A stretch of DNA of 64,000 nt from Rhizobium sp. (GTDB lineage Bacteria > Pseudomonadota > Gammaproteobacteria > Burkholderiales > Thiobacillaceae): assembly GCA_019459285.1 (NCBI GenBank), contig JAIBEL010000072.1:1-64000 (forward strand), in the 5' to 3' direction. A model generated the notes under the pieces. That model did not search any database. It was not told the origin of the DNA and was given only the letters and a program-made list of their open reading frames with translations. The position numbers were made by a program, and so were the translations under genes. Positions 10,329 to 22,971 of this stretch are shown here, in pieces. The number at the start of each line of letters is the position of its first letter. Positions within the stretch are counted from its first letter, which is position 1.

Positions 10329-10400
10329 GACTATCAGTTTGATGATAATTGATAGTCAAATGATAAGTCATTAACTATCAATTTGATATTGATTGATAGT
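10329..10400 (-). promoter_or_regulatory. Paired TATCA-type inverted repeats upstream of the Fic gene
   Basis: Two perfect dyads share the TATCA core. GACTATCA (10329-10336) pairs with TGATAGTC (10350-10357), and ACTATCAAT (10374-10382) pairs with ATTGATAGT (10392-10400). They lie across the possible start codons and promoter of the fic gene. Their similarity to each other suggests one dimeric protein binds both, possibly the winged-helix end of the Fic protein itself. Confidence 0.65.
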
Positions 10401-10436
10401 GTTTTGATAGGTCGCTTTCTCTTGGTGCGGGCGAGA

Positions 10437-14123
<3,687 letters not shown>

Positions 14124-14338
14124 GATGCGGGCGGACGCGAACAAACCTGAATGGTATCACTGCCGGGCTGGGGCCCTGTCGGCGACTGTTGATATGTCGA
14201 CATTGCTATCGGGTTTGCCACACGGCGGAATACGGCGTCCCGACCGAACAGGCCTGGAAAGCGCCAGCCGGACTGGTCTGATCCTTGCAGTACTTTCGCC
14301 ATGCAAAACGCAAGGTACTCGATTTCACGAGCATTCGG

Positions 14339-17065
14339 ATGACGACAAGAAAACACGTGACCCCAATCCTGCTGGCTCTCCTGTTGGGCGCGCTGTCTCC
14401 TCACCCGGCATGGGCGGCCGACCGCGCGGTGCAAGCCTCGGACTTTTACGAGGATGCGCTGGTGCGGATGCAGAACAAGGACACCAAGGGTGCCATCGTC
14501 CAGTTGAAGAACGCCTTGCAGCAGGACAGCAAAATGCTGCCAGCCCTGGTCCTGCTGGGCAAGGCCTACCTCGACAGCGGCGCGCCGCTGGGCGCGGAAC
14601 GCGTGCTGGCGGATGCGGAGCGGCTGGGGGCGGACCGGTCGCAGATCATCGCCATGCAGGTCGAGGTCTATAACCTGCTGGGCAAGAATCAGGCGTTGCT
14701 GGAGCGCTTTTCGCCTGACGGACTGCCGCCCGAGGTGAAATACAAGGTGCTGGTCACGCGCGCCTATGCGCAGATCGACCTCGAGCAGACGCGCGCGGCG
14801 ATCCAGTCGCTGGAACAGGCCCGGCAGATCGAGCCCAACAATCCGGCCGCGCTGATTGCGCAATCGATGGCCTATTTGCGCAGCGGAAACTTTGCGGATG
14901 CGGCGGCCATGGCGCAGTTGGCCACCACCAAGAAACCGGGCGATCCTGCCGGCTGGAACATGAAAGGCTCGATCGCCCATGCGCAGGGGAACGCCCCGGA
15001 TGCGCTGGCTGGCTATGGCAAGGCGCTGGCGCTGAAGCCCGATTATCTGGATGCGCTGATCGCCCGGGCGTCCTTGCTGTTCGATCTCAACCGCGACAAG
15101 GAAGCGGCCCGGGACGTGGCTGTGCTGAAGCAGAAGTTTCCGGACGACCCGCGAAGCGCCTATTTGCAGGCACTCCAGGCCGGACGGCAAGGAAAGGATA
15201 CGGAGGCGCGCAATGCGCTCACCGCGGCGGCTAGCGCGCTGGATGCCCTGCCCTTCGAGGCGGTGCAGACGCGTCCGCAACTGGTGCTCCTGGGCGGCAT
15301 TGCCCATTACAGCCTGGGCCAGAATGAAAAGGCCAAGACCTACCTTGGCAGTTATCTCAAGAAATATCCCCAGCACATGGGCGCGCGCAAAATCATGACC
15401 GCCATCCTCATGAGCGAGAAGGATTACGCCAAGGCAATCGCGTTTCTGGAGGGACCGGCGCGGGCGCGGCCCAACGACCCCCAGGCGCTGTCCTTGCTGG
15501 CAACCGCCTACATGGCGCTGGGCCAACATTCCAAGGCGGTTTCGCTGCTCGAGCAGGCGGAGGGGATGAACGGCGGCAATACGCCGGATATCGCCGCGAA
15601 TTTCGGCTTGAGCCTGATTGGGGTCGGGCAGGAAGCGCAGGGTATGGCGCAACTGCAAAAGGCCTACGCAAAAACCCCGGGCCGTGCCTATTCGGGCGTT
15701 CCGCTGGCCATCATGTATCTCAAGCAGAACCATGCCAAACCGGCGATACAGGTGCTGCAGGCCGTGCTCAAGAACGAACCGCAGAATCTGACCGTGCTGA
15801 ACCTCCTGGCGGTGGCGCGCGGCGTGGCGAAAGACACGGCTGGCGCCCGAAAGGCCTATGAGCTGGTACTGGAGAAGAACCCGGGTTTTACCCCGGCCAC
15901 GCTCAATCTGGCGCGTCTGGACCGATATGAAGGCAAGCCGGAGGACGCGCGCCGCCGCCTGCTGTCCGTGCTCAAGGATCAGCCGAAGAACCTGGATGCG
16001 TTGTATGAACTGGCTCAGCTGGAACTGGCCGCCGGGCGTACGCAGGATGCGGTGCGATGGCTGGAGAAGGCGCGTTCGTTCAATCCGCAGAGCCTCAGAC
16101 CCAACCTCATGCTGGTCGATCTGTATCTGGGCACGGGCGACGCGCAGAAAGCATTGAACATCGCCAAGGAGACACAGGCGTCCAATCGGGATAATTTACA
16201 GGCCCTGGCGGCGCTGGGCCGATGCTATCTGGCCATCGGCAATCGCGGCCTGGCGCGCGAAAACTTCAAGCGCATTACCCAGCTGGCGGGCTTCGATGCC
16301 GATTGGCAGCAGCGAGCGGCAGAGTTCCAGATCAGCGCGGGCGACTATGAGGGCGCACGCTATTCGCTGGACAAGGCCTTGCTGAGCAAACCGGGCTACT
16401 TTCCGGCGTTGTTGCTCAAGGCCGGCCTTGAAAAATTCTCAGGCAACCTGGATGCGGCCGACAAGCAGGCACGTGCCCTGGCTGCCCAATATCCCCGTGC
16501 CGCCGCCGTGCAGCAGCTGCTCGGCGACATTGCCATGCAACGCCAGCGCTATGGGGAGGCCATCACGGCCTACGGGGCTGCATACAACCTCGAGAAAAAT
16601 GCGACGCACGCGATTGGGTTGTACAACGCCTACAACGCGTCGGGCAACCCGGCCAAGGCGCTGGCATTCATCCAGTCCTGGGTCGGCAGCAATCCGGCGG
16701 ATCCCGCTGCCCGCCGCGTCCTGGCCGGGGCCTATATCCAGGCGGGGCGTCTAGATCTCGCGCAACAGCATTACGAAACCCTGAGCCGGCAATTGCCCAA
16801 CGACGCCAGCATCCACAACGACCTGGCCTATGTCATGCTCAAACGGCGCCAGCCCGGCGCGCTGGCCGTGGCGGAACGGGCTTATCAACTGGCGCCGAGC
16901 GATGCGAATGTGGCCGACACCCTGGGCTGGGCCTGGGTGGAAGCCGGGCAGGTCGAGAAAGGCCTGCGCTATCTGCGCGAAGCCCAGGTGCGGTCGCCGG
17001 AAAACCCCGAGATACGCGACCATCTGGCCGAAGCGCTGAAACGCAAGCAGGCGGGCAGCAAATAA
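14339..17065 (+). CDS. prsT: PEP-CTERM system TPR-repeat lipoprotein-like protein PrsT
   Basis: 908 residues. A signal peptide (ILLALLLGALSPHPAWA) is followed by about 20 tetratricopeptide repeats over the whole length, for example the QAAL/NPQ-type units at residues 150-300 and 560-880. Length and repeat pattern match the PrsT family found with XrtA/PEP-CTERM exopolysaccharide systems. It is thought to act in the periplasm in assembly or export of surface polymer. The start MTTRKHVTP is preferred over an upstream TTG in the same frame. A PEP-CTERM gene follows, but no exosortase is in the window. Confidence 0.88.
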   Translation: MTTRKHVTPILLALLLGALSPHPAWAADRAVQASDFYEDALVRMQNKDTKGAIVQLKNALQQDSKMLPALVLLGKAYLDSGAPLGAERVLADAERLGADRSQIIAMQVEVYNLLGKNQALLERFSPDGLPPEVKYKVLVTRAYAQIDLEQTRAAIQSLEQARQIEPNNPAALIAQSMAYLRSGNFADAAAMAQLATTKKPGDPAGWNMKGSIAHAQGNAPDALAGYGKALALKPDYLDALIARASLLFDLNRDKEAARDVAVLKQKFPDDPRSAYLQALQAGRQGKDTEARNALTAAASALDALPFEAVQTRPQLVLLGGIAHYSLGQNEKAKTYLGSYLKKYPQHMGARKIMTAILMSEKDYAKAIAFLEGPARARPNDPQALSLLATAYMALGQHSKAVSLLEQAEGMNGGNTPDIAANFGLSLIGVGQEAQGMAQLQKAYAKTPGRAYSGVPLAIMYLKQNHAKPAIQVLQAVLKNEPQNLTVLNLLAVARGVAKDTAGARKAYELVLEKNPGFTPATLNLARLDRYEGKPEDARRRLLSVLKDQPKNLDALYELAQLELAAGRTQDAVRWLEKARSFNPQSLRPNLMLVDLYLGTGDAQKALNIAKETQASNRDNLQALAALGRCYLAIGNRGLARENFKRITQLAGFDADWQQRAAEFQISAGDYEGARYSLDKALLSKPGYFPALLLKAGLEKFSGNLDAADKQARALAAQYPRAAAVQQLLGDIAMQRQRYGEAITAYGAAYNLEKNATHAIGLYNAYNASGNPAKALAFIQSWVGSNPADPAARRVLAGAYIQAGRLDLAQQHYETLSRQLPNDASIHNDLAYVMLKRRQPGALAVAERAYQLAPSDANVADTLGWAWVEAGQVEKGLRYLREAQVRSPENPEIRDHLAEALKRKQAGSK

Positions 17066-17181
17066 GTGGTTGGCGTTGGGCTTGGGTCACAGTCGGTTTT
17101 TTTTACACAACACACCAGAAAGCACGGGGCTGGGTAGGATGCTTCGATTTATCTATTTGATAATTAATGAAAAACAATTTT

Positions 17182-17197
17182 TGGTACGGCTGTTGCT
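17182..17197 (+). promoter_or_regulatory. Sigma-54 promoter of the PEP-CTERM gene
   Basis: The sequence TGGTACG-GCTG-TTGCT matches the sigma-54 consensus TGGCACG-N4-TTGCW with one difference. The spacing GG-N10-GC is exact (GG at 17183-17184, GC at 17195-17196). It lies 46 bases before the start codon. PEP-CTERM genes are known to be controlled by sigma-54 with the PrsK/PrsR pair, which fits. Confidence 0.85.
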
Positions 17198-17242
17198 TTA
17201 TGTGAAACGTGTATTCCTTGAGTTAAGTAAGGACAAATCAAA

Positions 17243-18130
17243 ATGACTAGAAAATTTTGGCAAGCAATCAGGGCGGCGAGTGTTCTGGCAATCGGACTGG
17301 GCGTCATGAACACCGCCCAGGCTACGTATTCCGCCAGTCACACGAGTAATTGCGGCGGGGGCGGCACGAGCAACCCCAATTGCGATACCTGGACGTTCAA
17401 CAACCGGACGAACAATACGCAGGGCGGCATCACGGCCACGGCTTCCGGGTGGTCCAATACGGCTGACTCTGCCAATGCCACCAATGTCCTGCTGGACAGT
17501 GCCTACATCACCTTGAACGGCAGCAGCGGCCTGGGTGTCCGCAACAACGACTGCAGCGGCTTTGCCAATTGCACGGGCGGCAGCTCCGGCAGGGATACCA
17601 ACGAAGGGGTCAGCCCCGAGCATGCGATCGATAACAATGGCCGGGTGGACTCCATCCTGTTCTCGTTCACGGACAAAGTGAACCTCACGTCCTTCTCCGC
17701 AGGCTGGGTCTCGACCGATTCCGATTTTTCGGTGCTGGCCTATACGGGGGCAGGCAATCCAACCAGCCTGTCTGGTCAGTCCTATGCGGATCTGCTGTCC
17801 AGTGGCTGGTCGCTGATCGGGAATTTTCTCGCGGGCTCCAGCACCGGGGCACATGACTTCACCAACAGCACCTATTCCAGCTACTGGCTGATCGGCGCGC
17901 TGAACACCATGGTCGGAGGTAGCTCGACCAAGGCCGGCAATGACAACTTCAAGCTGATCTCGCTGGCAGGCTGTACCTGCGACAACGCACCGCCCGGGAC
18001 CCCGGGTTGCAGCACGGGCGGCGGCGGTGGGGGCGTGCCGGAACCTGGCACCCTGTTGCTGATGGGGGCCGGACTGCTTGGTCTGACACGATTCAAGGTC
18101 CGGCGTACGATGTCCGCCGTTGCCGCCTGA
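17243..18130 (+). CDS. PEP-CTERM sorting-domain surface protein
   Basis: 295 residues. A signal peptide ends near AQA-TYS. The middle is a Gly/Ser/Asn/Thr-rich beta-type exoprotein region with paired cysteines. After a glycine run comes the sorting signal VPEPGTLLLMGAGLLGL followed by a basic tail RFKVRR, the target of an exosortase. The protein is expected to be processed and placed in or outside the outer membrane with exopolysaccharide. A sigma-54 promoter lies upstream and a strong terminator downstream, so it is a single-gene unit. The exact function of the mature domain is unknown. Confidence 0.9.
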   Translation: MTRKFWQAIRAASVLAIGLGVMNTAQATYSASHTSNCGGGGTSNPNCDTWTFNNRTNNTQGGITATASGWSNTADSANATNVLLDSAYITLNGSSGLGVRNNDCSGFANCTGGSSGRDTNEGVSPEHAIDNNGRVDSILFSFTDKVNLTSFSAGWVSTDSDFSVLAYTGAGNPTSLSGQSYADLLSSGWSLIGNFLAGSSTGAHDFTNSTYSSYWLIGALNTMVGGSSTKAGNDNFKLISLAGCTCDNAPPGTPGCSTGGGGGGVPEPGTLLLMGAGLLGLTRFKVRRTMSAVAA

Positions 18131-18147
18131 CGGTATCGGTCAAAGTA

Positions 18148-18183
18148 AACCAAGGCCCCGCCAGTCGGGGCCTTGGTTTTTTT
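18148..18183 (+). terminator. Terminator of the PEP-CTERM gene
   Basis: A 13-base-pair stem (AACCAAGGCCCCG with its complement, five-base loop) is followed by a T-run to 18183. Confidence 0.92.
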
Positions 18184-18238
18184 GGGGCATTGAAACCGAT
18201 CTGCTAGGGTGGGTAAGAACGTCACTGCGGAGCGCACG

Positions 18239-18625
18239 ATGAAACATATGACCCCCGGGGAATCCCACGAGTTTTTGCAACTGCATCCTGAGGCGGTGTT
18301 CATCGATTGCCGCTCGGAAATCGAATACCTGTTCGTCGGCCACCCGGTCGGCGCAATCCACATTGCCTGGCAGGACGGACCGGATTGGGACGTCAATCCC
18401 GATTTTTTAGGGCATGCGCGCAAGGCGGCATCGGTCAATCGGCCCGTAGTGCTGATCTGCCGTTCGGGGCGGCGCTCGATGGAAGCAGGACGTTACCTTG
18501 AGAAATACGGATTCCCCGAGGTCTACAACGTGCTGCACGGGTTTGAAGGCGATATGGATGACACACGCCATCGCAGCACAAAAAACGGCTGGCGCCATGA
18601 TGGCTTGCCATGGGAGCAAACCTGA
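18239..18625 (+). CDS. Rhodanese-domain protein
   Basis: 128 residues, a single rhodanese domain. The catalytic loop is CRSGRRS with Cys74, and the upstream FIDCRSEIEY is the conserved CH2A-like motif. Such proteins carry persulfide sulfur between donors and acceptors in the cytoplasm; no signal peptide is seen. The ATG at 18239 has GGAG seven bases upstream and is preferred over an in-frame GTG 30 bases before it. The partner is unknown; in a sulfur-oxidising relative it could serve sulfur trafficking. Confidence 0.9.
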   Translation: MKHMTPGESHEFLQLHPEAVFIDCRSEIEYLFVGHPVGAIHIAWQDGPDWDVNPDFLGHARKAASVNRPVVLICRSGRRSMEAGRYLEKYGFPEVYNVLHGFEGDMDDTRHRSTKNGWRHDGLPWEQT

Positions 18626-18741
18626 GTCTTCCGTTCATGGAGCGCCCTAAGCAGGACTGGGCAAATCGATTGTCGCCGTCTATCCCGGGCACGATTTCCT
18701 GTCTCCTGAATGCTTCGTGGGATTCTCCGTGGACAGAACGC

Positions 18742-19773
18742 TCAGCCCAGCGACACCCCCAGCCAGGCACCGATGAAATAGGTGGCCAGCCCCGCCGCCC
18801 CGCCGATGCCCAGCATGCGCAGGCCGCTCAGGAGGGCGTGACGGCCGGTGAACAGGCTCATGCTGGCGCCGACGGCGAACAGTCCCAGTGCCGTCAGCCC
18901 GATCGAGAGAGTAAGCGCCTGATCGTAGCCGAACAGGAAGGGCAGTAAGGGCAGCGCCGCACCCGCCGTGAAGGCGGCAAACGACGAGATGGCCGCTACC
19001 CATGGCGAGCCGAGTTCGTCGGGGTTCAGGCCGAGTTCCTCGCGTGCCAGGGTGTCGAGCGCGCGTTCGGGATCCTGCATCAGGGTATCGGCCAGCCGTC
19101 GCGCCTCGGCTGCGTCCATGCCCTTGGCGGCATAGATCAGCGCCAGTTCGGCGGCCTCCTCCTGGGGGTATTCGTCCAGCTCGTCGCGCTCGAGGCCGAT
19201 CTGGTATTCGAACATTTCGCGCTGCGAGCGGACCGACACATACTCGCCCGACGCCATCGAGAATGCGCCCGCCAGCAAGCCGGCCACGCCGGTCAACACG
19301 ATGATCGAGGGCTCGGGGGCGGCGCCTGCCACGCCATAGATCAGCGCAGCGTTCGATACCAGGCCGTCGTTGACGCCGAATACCGCTGCACGCAAGGCAT
19401 TGCCCGCCGCGCCGTTCTGGTGGCGCTTGCCGATATCGTCGCGCCGGAGCGGCATGGGATGCGGCGGGTTTTGCGTATAGAGCGCCATGCCGCGCACCTT
19501 CATCGCCGCCAGCACCCCGCGCATGGCACGCGGCTTGAACCTGCGGGTGAGGGTGGCGACGACGCGCGCGCGCAGATCGGGCCGGAACGCGGCGGGCGGT
19601 TGCCCGCCCTTTTGCGTAATGGCGGCCAGCCATATTTCCGCCTGGTCGTCGGCCGCCTGCGCCAGTTCGTTGAACAGCGCTTCGCGCGTCGTGCCGCGCT
19701 CGCATTCCGCGACGACGCGGTACAACCAGGCCGACTGCTTTTCCTCCTGCCAGGATTCGTAGGGATCGCTCAT
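18742..19773 (-). CDS. VIT1/CCC1-family metal transporter with N-terminal ferritin-like remnant
   Basis: 343 residues. The C-terminal two thirds form the VIT1/CCC1 fold: GVNDGLVSNAALIYGVAG and FSMASGEYVSVRSQRE are signature stretches around five membrane segments, with the acidic cytosolic part between. These proteins export iron or manganese from the cytosol. The first 90 residues resemble the rubrerythrin-like domain of MbfA/EVIT proteins, but its expected E-x2-H metal pair appears as D-x2-A (DDQAEIW). The gene overlaps comM by four bases. Confidence 0.88.
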   Translation of the reverse strand: MSDPYESWQEEKQSAWLYRVVAECERGTTREALFNELAQAADDQAEIWLAAITQKGGQPPAAFRPDLRARVVATLTRRFKPRAMRGVLAAMKVRGMALYTQNPPHPMPLRRDDIGKRHQNGAAGNALRAAVFGVNDGLVSNAALIYGVAGAAPEPSIIVLTGVAGLLAGAFSMASGEYVSVRSQREMFEYQIGLERDELDEYPQEEAAELALIYAAKGMDAAEARRLADTLMQDPERALDTLAREELGLNPDELGSPWVAAISSFAAFTAGAALPLLPFLFGYDQALTLSIGLTALGLFAVGASMSLFTGRHALLSGLRMLGIGGAAGLATYFIGAWLGVSLG

Positions 19774-21260
19774 ACCGGGGGCCGTCTGTATTGAATGGCT
19801 TCGGCGAGATGTGCCGGTGCGATCGCGTCGCTGTCCGCCAGGTCGGCCACGCTGCGTGCGAGCTTGAGGACGCGGTGATAGGCGCGCGCCGACAGGTTCA
19901 GCCGCGCGATCGCCTGCTTCAACAGGTTTTCCCCGGTCGCATCCAGTTGGCAGGACTGTTCGATTTCCTGGGTACCGAGCGTGGCATTGGGTTTGCCCTG
20001 CCGCTGTATCTGGCGTGCGCGCGCCGCCTGCACGCGGCCGCGGATGGCGGCGCTGGGTTCGCCGACGCTGGCCTGCATCAGTTCGTCTTGCGTCAACGCC
20101 GGCACGCTGATCTGGATGTCGATGCGGTCGAGCAGCGGTCCCGAAATGCGTCCGCGGTAGCGCGCAATCTGGTCCGGCGTGTCGCGGCAGGCCTGGGTCG
20201 GATGGCCGAGATAGCCGCAGGGACAGGGATTCATTGCGGCGACCAGCTGGAAGCGCGCCGGGAAATCGGCCTGCCGGGCGGCGCGGGAGATCGTGATGCG
20301 TCCGGTTTCCAGCGGCTCGCGCAACACTTCCAGCACCTGCCGGGAAAATTCCGGCAGTTCGTCGAGAAACAGCACGCCGTGGTGGGCCAGCGAAATCTCG
20401 CCCGGACGAGGGTTGCCGCCGCCGCCCACCAAGGCCACCGCCGAGGCAGTGTGGTGCGGCGCGCGGAAGGGACGGCGCTGCCAGTGTTCATGACGGAAGC
20501 CGCCGTTGAGCGAAGCGACCGCGGCCGCTTCCAGCGCCTCGGTCTCGTCCATCGCCGGCAGAATGCCCGGAAAGCGTGCGGCCAGCATCGACTTGCCGGT
20601 GCCGGGCGGGCCTGACATCAAGATCGAATGCCCCCCGGCGGCGGCAACTTCGAGTGCCCGCCGGGCGGCGGCCTGGCCTTTGACGTCAGCGAAGTCGGGA
20701 TAGTCGGGCGCCTGGGGCAAGGCGTCCGGTTCTGGCGCGGAGAGTGCTGTCTGCCCGGCGAGCCAGGCACAGACATCGAGCAGGCTCGCCGCCCCCAGCG
20801 TCTCGATGCCGCTGGCAAGCGCCGCTTCACTCGCCGAAGCGGCGGGCAGCACCAGTTGCCGGCCTGCCGTGCGTGTCGCGAGTGCCATCGCCAGCGCCCC
20901 GCGCACCGGACGCAATTCGCCGGTCAGGGCGAGTTCGCCGGCGAATTCGGCGTGTTTGAATTTGTCGGCCGGAACCTGCCCGGAGGCGGCGAGGATCGCC
21001 AGCGCGATCGGCAGGTCGAAACGTCCGGATTCCTTCGGCAAATCGGCCGGCGCGAGGTTGACCGTGATGCGGCGCGCAGGGAATTCATAGCGCGCATTCT
21101 GGATCGCCGCGCGCACGCGGTCGCGCGCTTCCTTCACTTCGGTTTCCGGGAGGCCGACCAGCGTGAAGGCGGGCAAGCCGTTGGCCAGATGCGCCTCGAC
21201 CACGACCTCCGGCGCATGCATGCCATTCAGCGCCCGGCTTTTGACGACGGCAACGGCCAC
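19770..21260 (-). CDS. comM: ComM (YifB) AAA+ helicase of natural transformation
   Basis: 496 residues. An N-terminal ChlI/Lon-S5-like domain (1-180) is followed by a Mg-chelatase-type AAA+ module with Walker A GPPGTGKS, Walker B VLFLDELPEF and the zinc-type motif NPCPCGYLGH. ComM is known as a hexameric branch-migration helicase that extends integration of transforming DNA. It sits between the VIT gene (four-base overlap) and ubiK (adjacent), probably in one transcript ubiK-comM-VIT. Competence of this strain cannot be judged from this gene alone. Confidence 0.96.
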   Translation of the reverse strand: MAVAVVKSRALNGMHAPEVVVEAHLANGLPAFTLVGLPETEVKEARDRVRAAIQNARYEFPARRITVNLAPADLPKESGRFDLPIALAILAASGQVPADKFKHAEFAGELALTGELRPVRGALAMALATRTAGRQLVLPAASASEAALASGIETLGAASLLDVCAWLAGQTALSAPEPDALPQAPDYPDFADVKGQAAARRALEVAAAGGHSILMSGPPGTGKSMLAARFPGILPAMDETEALEAAAVASLNGGFRHEHWQRRPFRAPHHTASAVALVGGGGNPRPGEISLAHHGVLFLDELPEFSRQVLEVLREPLETGRITISRAARQADFPARFQLVAAMNPCPCGYLGHPTQACRDTPDQIARYRGRISGPLLDRIDIQISVPALTQDELMQASVGEPSAAIRGRVQAARARQIQRQGKPNATLGTQEIEQSCQLDATGENLLKQAIARLNLSARAYHRVLKLARSVADLADSDAIAPAHLAEAIQYRRPPV

Positions 21261-21524
21261 TTAGGCGTCTTGGCTCTGCTGCTTTTCCAGTTCGGTCAGC
21301 CGCGCCTCGAGTTGCGCGAGCTTCGCGCGCGTGCGCGCCAGTACTTCGGTCTGCACGTCGAATTCCTCGCGGCTCACCATGTCCAGTTTGCCGAGCATCG
21401 ACGTGACGCCGGCCTTGAGATTCTGTTCGATGTCCTTGGCGGGGGATTGCTTCATGACCTCGCCCAGCTTGCCGACCAGATCGTTGATGAATGCAGGGGT
21501 GGGGAATTTCGGATTCGGGTTCAT
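21261..21524 (-). CDS. ubiK: UbiK (YqiC/BMFP family), ubiquinone biosynthesis accessory factor
   Basis: 87 residues, mostly helical. The C-terminal half is a coiled coil (VLARTRAKLAQLEARLTELEKQQ) typical of membrane-fusogenic BMFP proteins. UbiK is known to help ubiquinone synthesis by supporting UbiJ and the Ubi complex. The start MNPNPKF has a strong GGAGG site; the longer open frame upstream is not used. It is divergent from torF, with 246 bases between that hold the nitrogen-control sites. Confidence 0.92.
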   Translation of the reverse strand: MNPNPKFPTPAFINDLVGKLGEVMKQSPAKDIEQNLKAGVTSMLGKLDMVSREEFDVQTEVLARTRAKLAQLEARLTELEKQQSQDA

Positions 21525-21597
21525 ACGGCCTCCATGACAGCGAGAGTGTAACAAGCACTGCCCTTGTGGCGTACAGCAGCAACAGGTTGAAGCATGC

Positions 21598-21645
21598 AGC
21601 ACGAAGAGGGTGCATGACGATTTGATGGCGCACCATGAAAGTGCA
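21598..21645 (+). promoter_or_regulatory. Two NtrC-like enhancer sites for torF-glnK-amtB
   Basis: The NtrC consensus TGCACY-N5-RGTGCA is matched at 21629-21645 (CGCACC-ATGAA-AGTGCA, one half-site mismatch) and more weakly at 21598-21614 (AGCACG-AAGAG-GGTGCA). The centres are 31 bp apart, three helical turns, as in the known glnA enhancer. They lie about 96 and 127 bases before the predicted start of transcription. Confidence 0.75.
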
Positions 21646-21706
21646 GTCTATTCTGGGTTGGGCGGGTTGCTTAATTCAACTGTTTGTTTTTAAACAAAAA
21701 AAATAT

Positions 21707-21722
21707 TGGCATGGCTTGTGCT
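21707..21722 (+). promoter_or_regulatory. Sigma-54 promoter of torF-glnK-amtB
   Basis: TGGCATG-GCTT-GTGCT has the invariant GG (21708-21709) and GC (21720-21721) exactly ten bases apart. The -12 box has one mismatch. It is 49 bases before the torF ATG and downstream of the NtrC-like sites. Confidence 0.78.
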
Positions 21723-21770
21723 CATTGTGGAGTGCGATTTTGCGCGCCCTTATTCAAACAGGAGAAATTC

Positions 21771-22553
21771 ATGAAAAAACTCGTACACGCTTTGGTTCTG
21801 ACTGGTCTGGTGGGCGCGCCCGCCTTCGCCATGGCAGATGAACCCGCTTCGCCGCATACCCTGAGCGCCAATGTCAGCCTCACCTCCAATTATGTTTTCC
21901 GTGGTATTTCGCAAACGGGCGGCGAGCCCGCCATCCAGGGTGGTCTCGACTATTCGCACAGCAGCGGTTTCTACCTCGGTACCTGGGGTTCCAATGTGGG
22001 CTGGTTGACCGAGTTTCAGGGTTACAAGAGCGGCAGCATGGAGCTCGACGTTTACGGTGGCTACCGCAATAGCATCGGAGATGTCAGCTATGACGTCGGG
22101 GCGATCCGCTACATGTACCCCGGCAGCAAGAATGCTGATACCAATGCGGCTTTGGGTGCATGGACTTCGGAAGCCTATGTTTCCGCAGGCTGGAAATGGT
22201 TCACCGCCAAATATTCCTACTATCTGAGCGACGCCGTCTTCGGCATCGGCCCGAATGCCAACGGTTCCTATTATTTCGATCTTTCCGGCAGCCTGCCCGT
22301 CGGCGAAACCGGCCTGACCCTGGGTGCGCACTGGGGCACCTTCCACTTCAAGAACGTGAGCACGGCGAGCTACGACGACTGGAAAGTCAGTGCGGCCTAT
22401 GACATGGGCAAGCTGGGCAAACTGGGCGACGGTGTGACCCTAGGCGTGGCGTATACCGACACCAACGCCGACAAGGGATTCTGGACCGATTCGGTTAATG
22501 GCGAATACCTGGGCAAGGGCACGACCACCGTGTGGGTTTCCAAGGCTTTCTAA
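21771..22553 (+). CDS. TorF-family putative outer-membrane porin
   Basis: 260 residues. A signal peptide (LVHALVLTGLVGAPAFAMA) precedes a beta-barrel-like sequence of alternating hydrophobic residues, with the family start LSANVSLTSNYVFRGISQT and an aromatic last residue (VSKAF). The family (formerly Gcw_chp) is found before glnK-amtB in many betaproteobacteria, suggesting outer-membrane passage of ammonium or small nitrogen compounds; that role is inferred from context. GGAG lies just before the ATG at 21771. The longer in-frame start overlaps the sigma-54 promoter and is rejected. Confidence 0.9.
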   Translation: MKKLVHALVLTGLVGAPAFAMADEPASPHTLSANVSLTSNYVFRGISQTGGEPAIQGGLDYSHSSGFYLGTWGSNVGWLTEFQGYKSGSMELDVYGGYRNSIGDVSYDVGAIRYMYPGSKNADTNAALGAWTSEAYVSAGWKWFTAKYSYYLSDAVFGIGPNANGSYYFDLSGSLPVGETGLTLGAHWGTFHFKNVSTASYDDWKVSAAYDMGKLGKLGDGVTLGVAYTDTNADKGFWTDSVNGEYLGKGTTTVWVSKAF

Positions 22554-22561
22554 TGCGCTGA

Positions 22562-22960
<399 letters not shown>

Positions 22961-22971
22961 GGAGCATGAAT

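Noticed and set aside
14124-14338. Cobalamin or SAH riboswitch upstream of metH
   Set aside because: I looked for the conserved boxes of both classes on the minus strand and found none.
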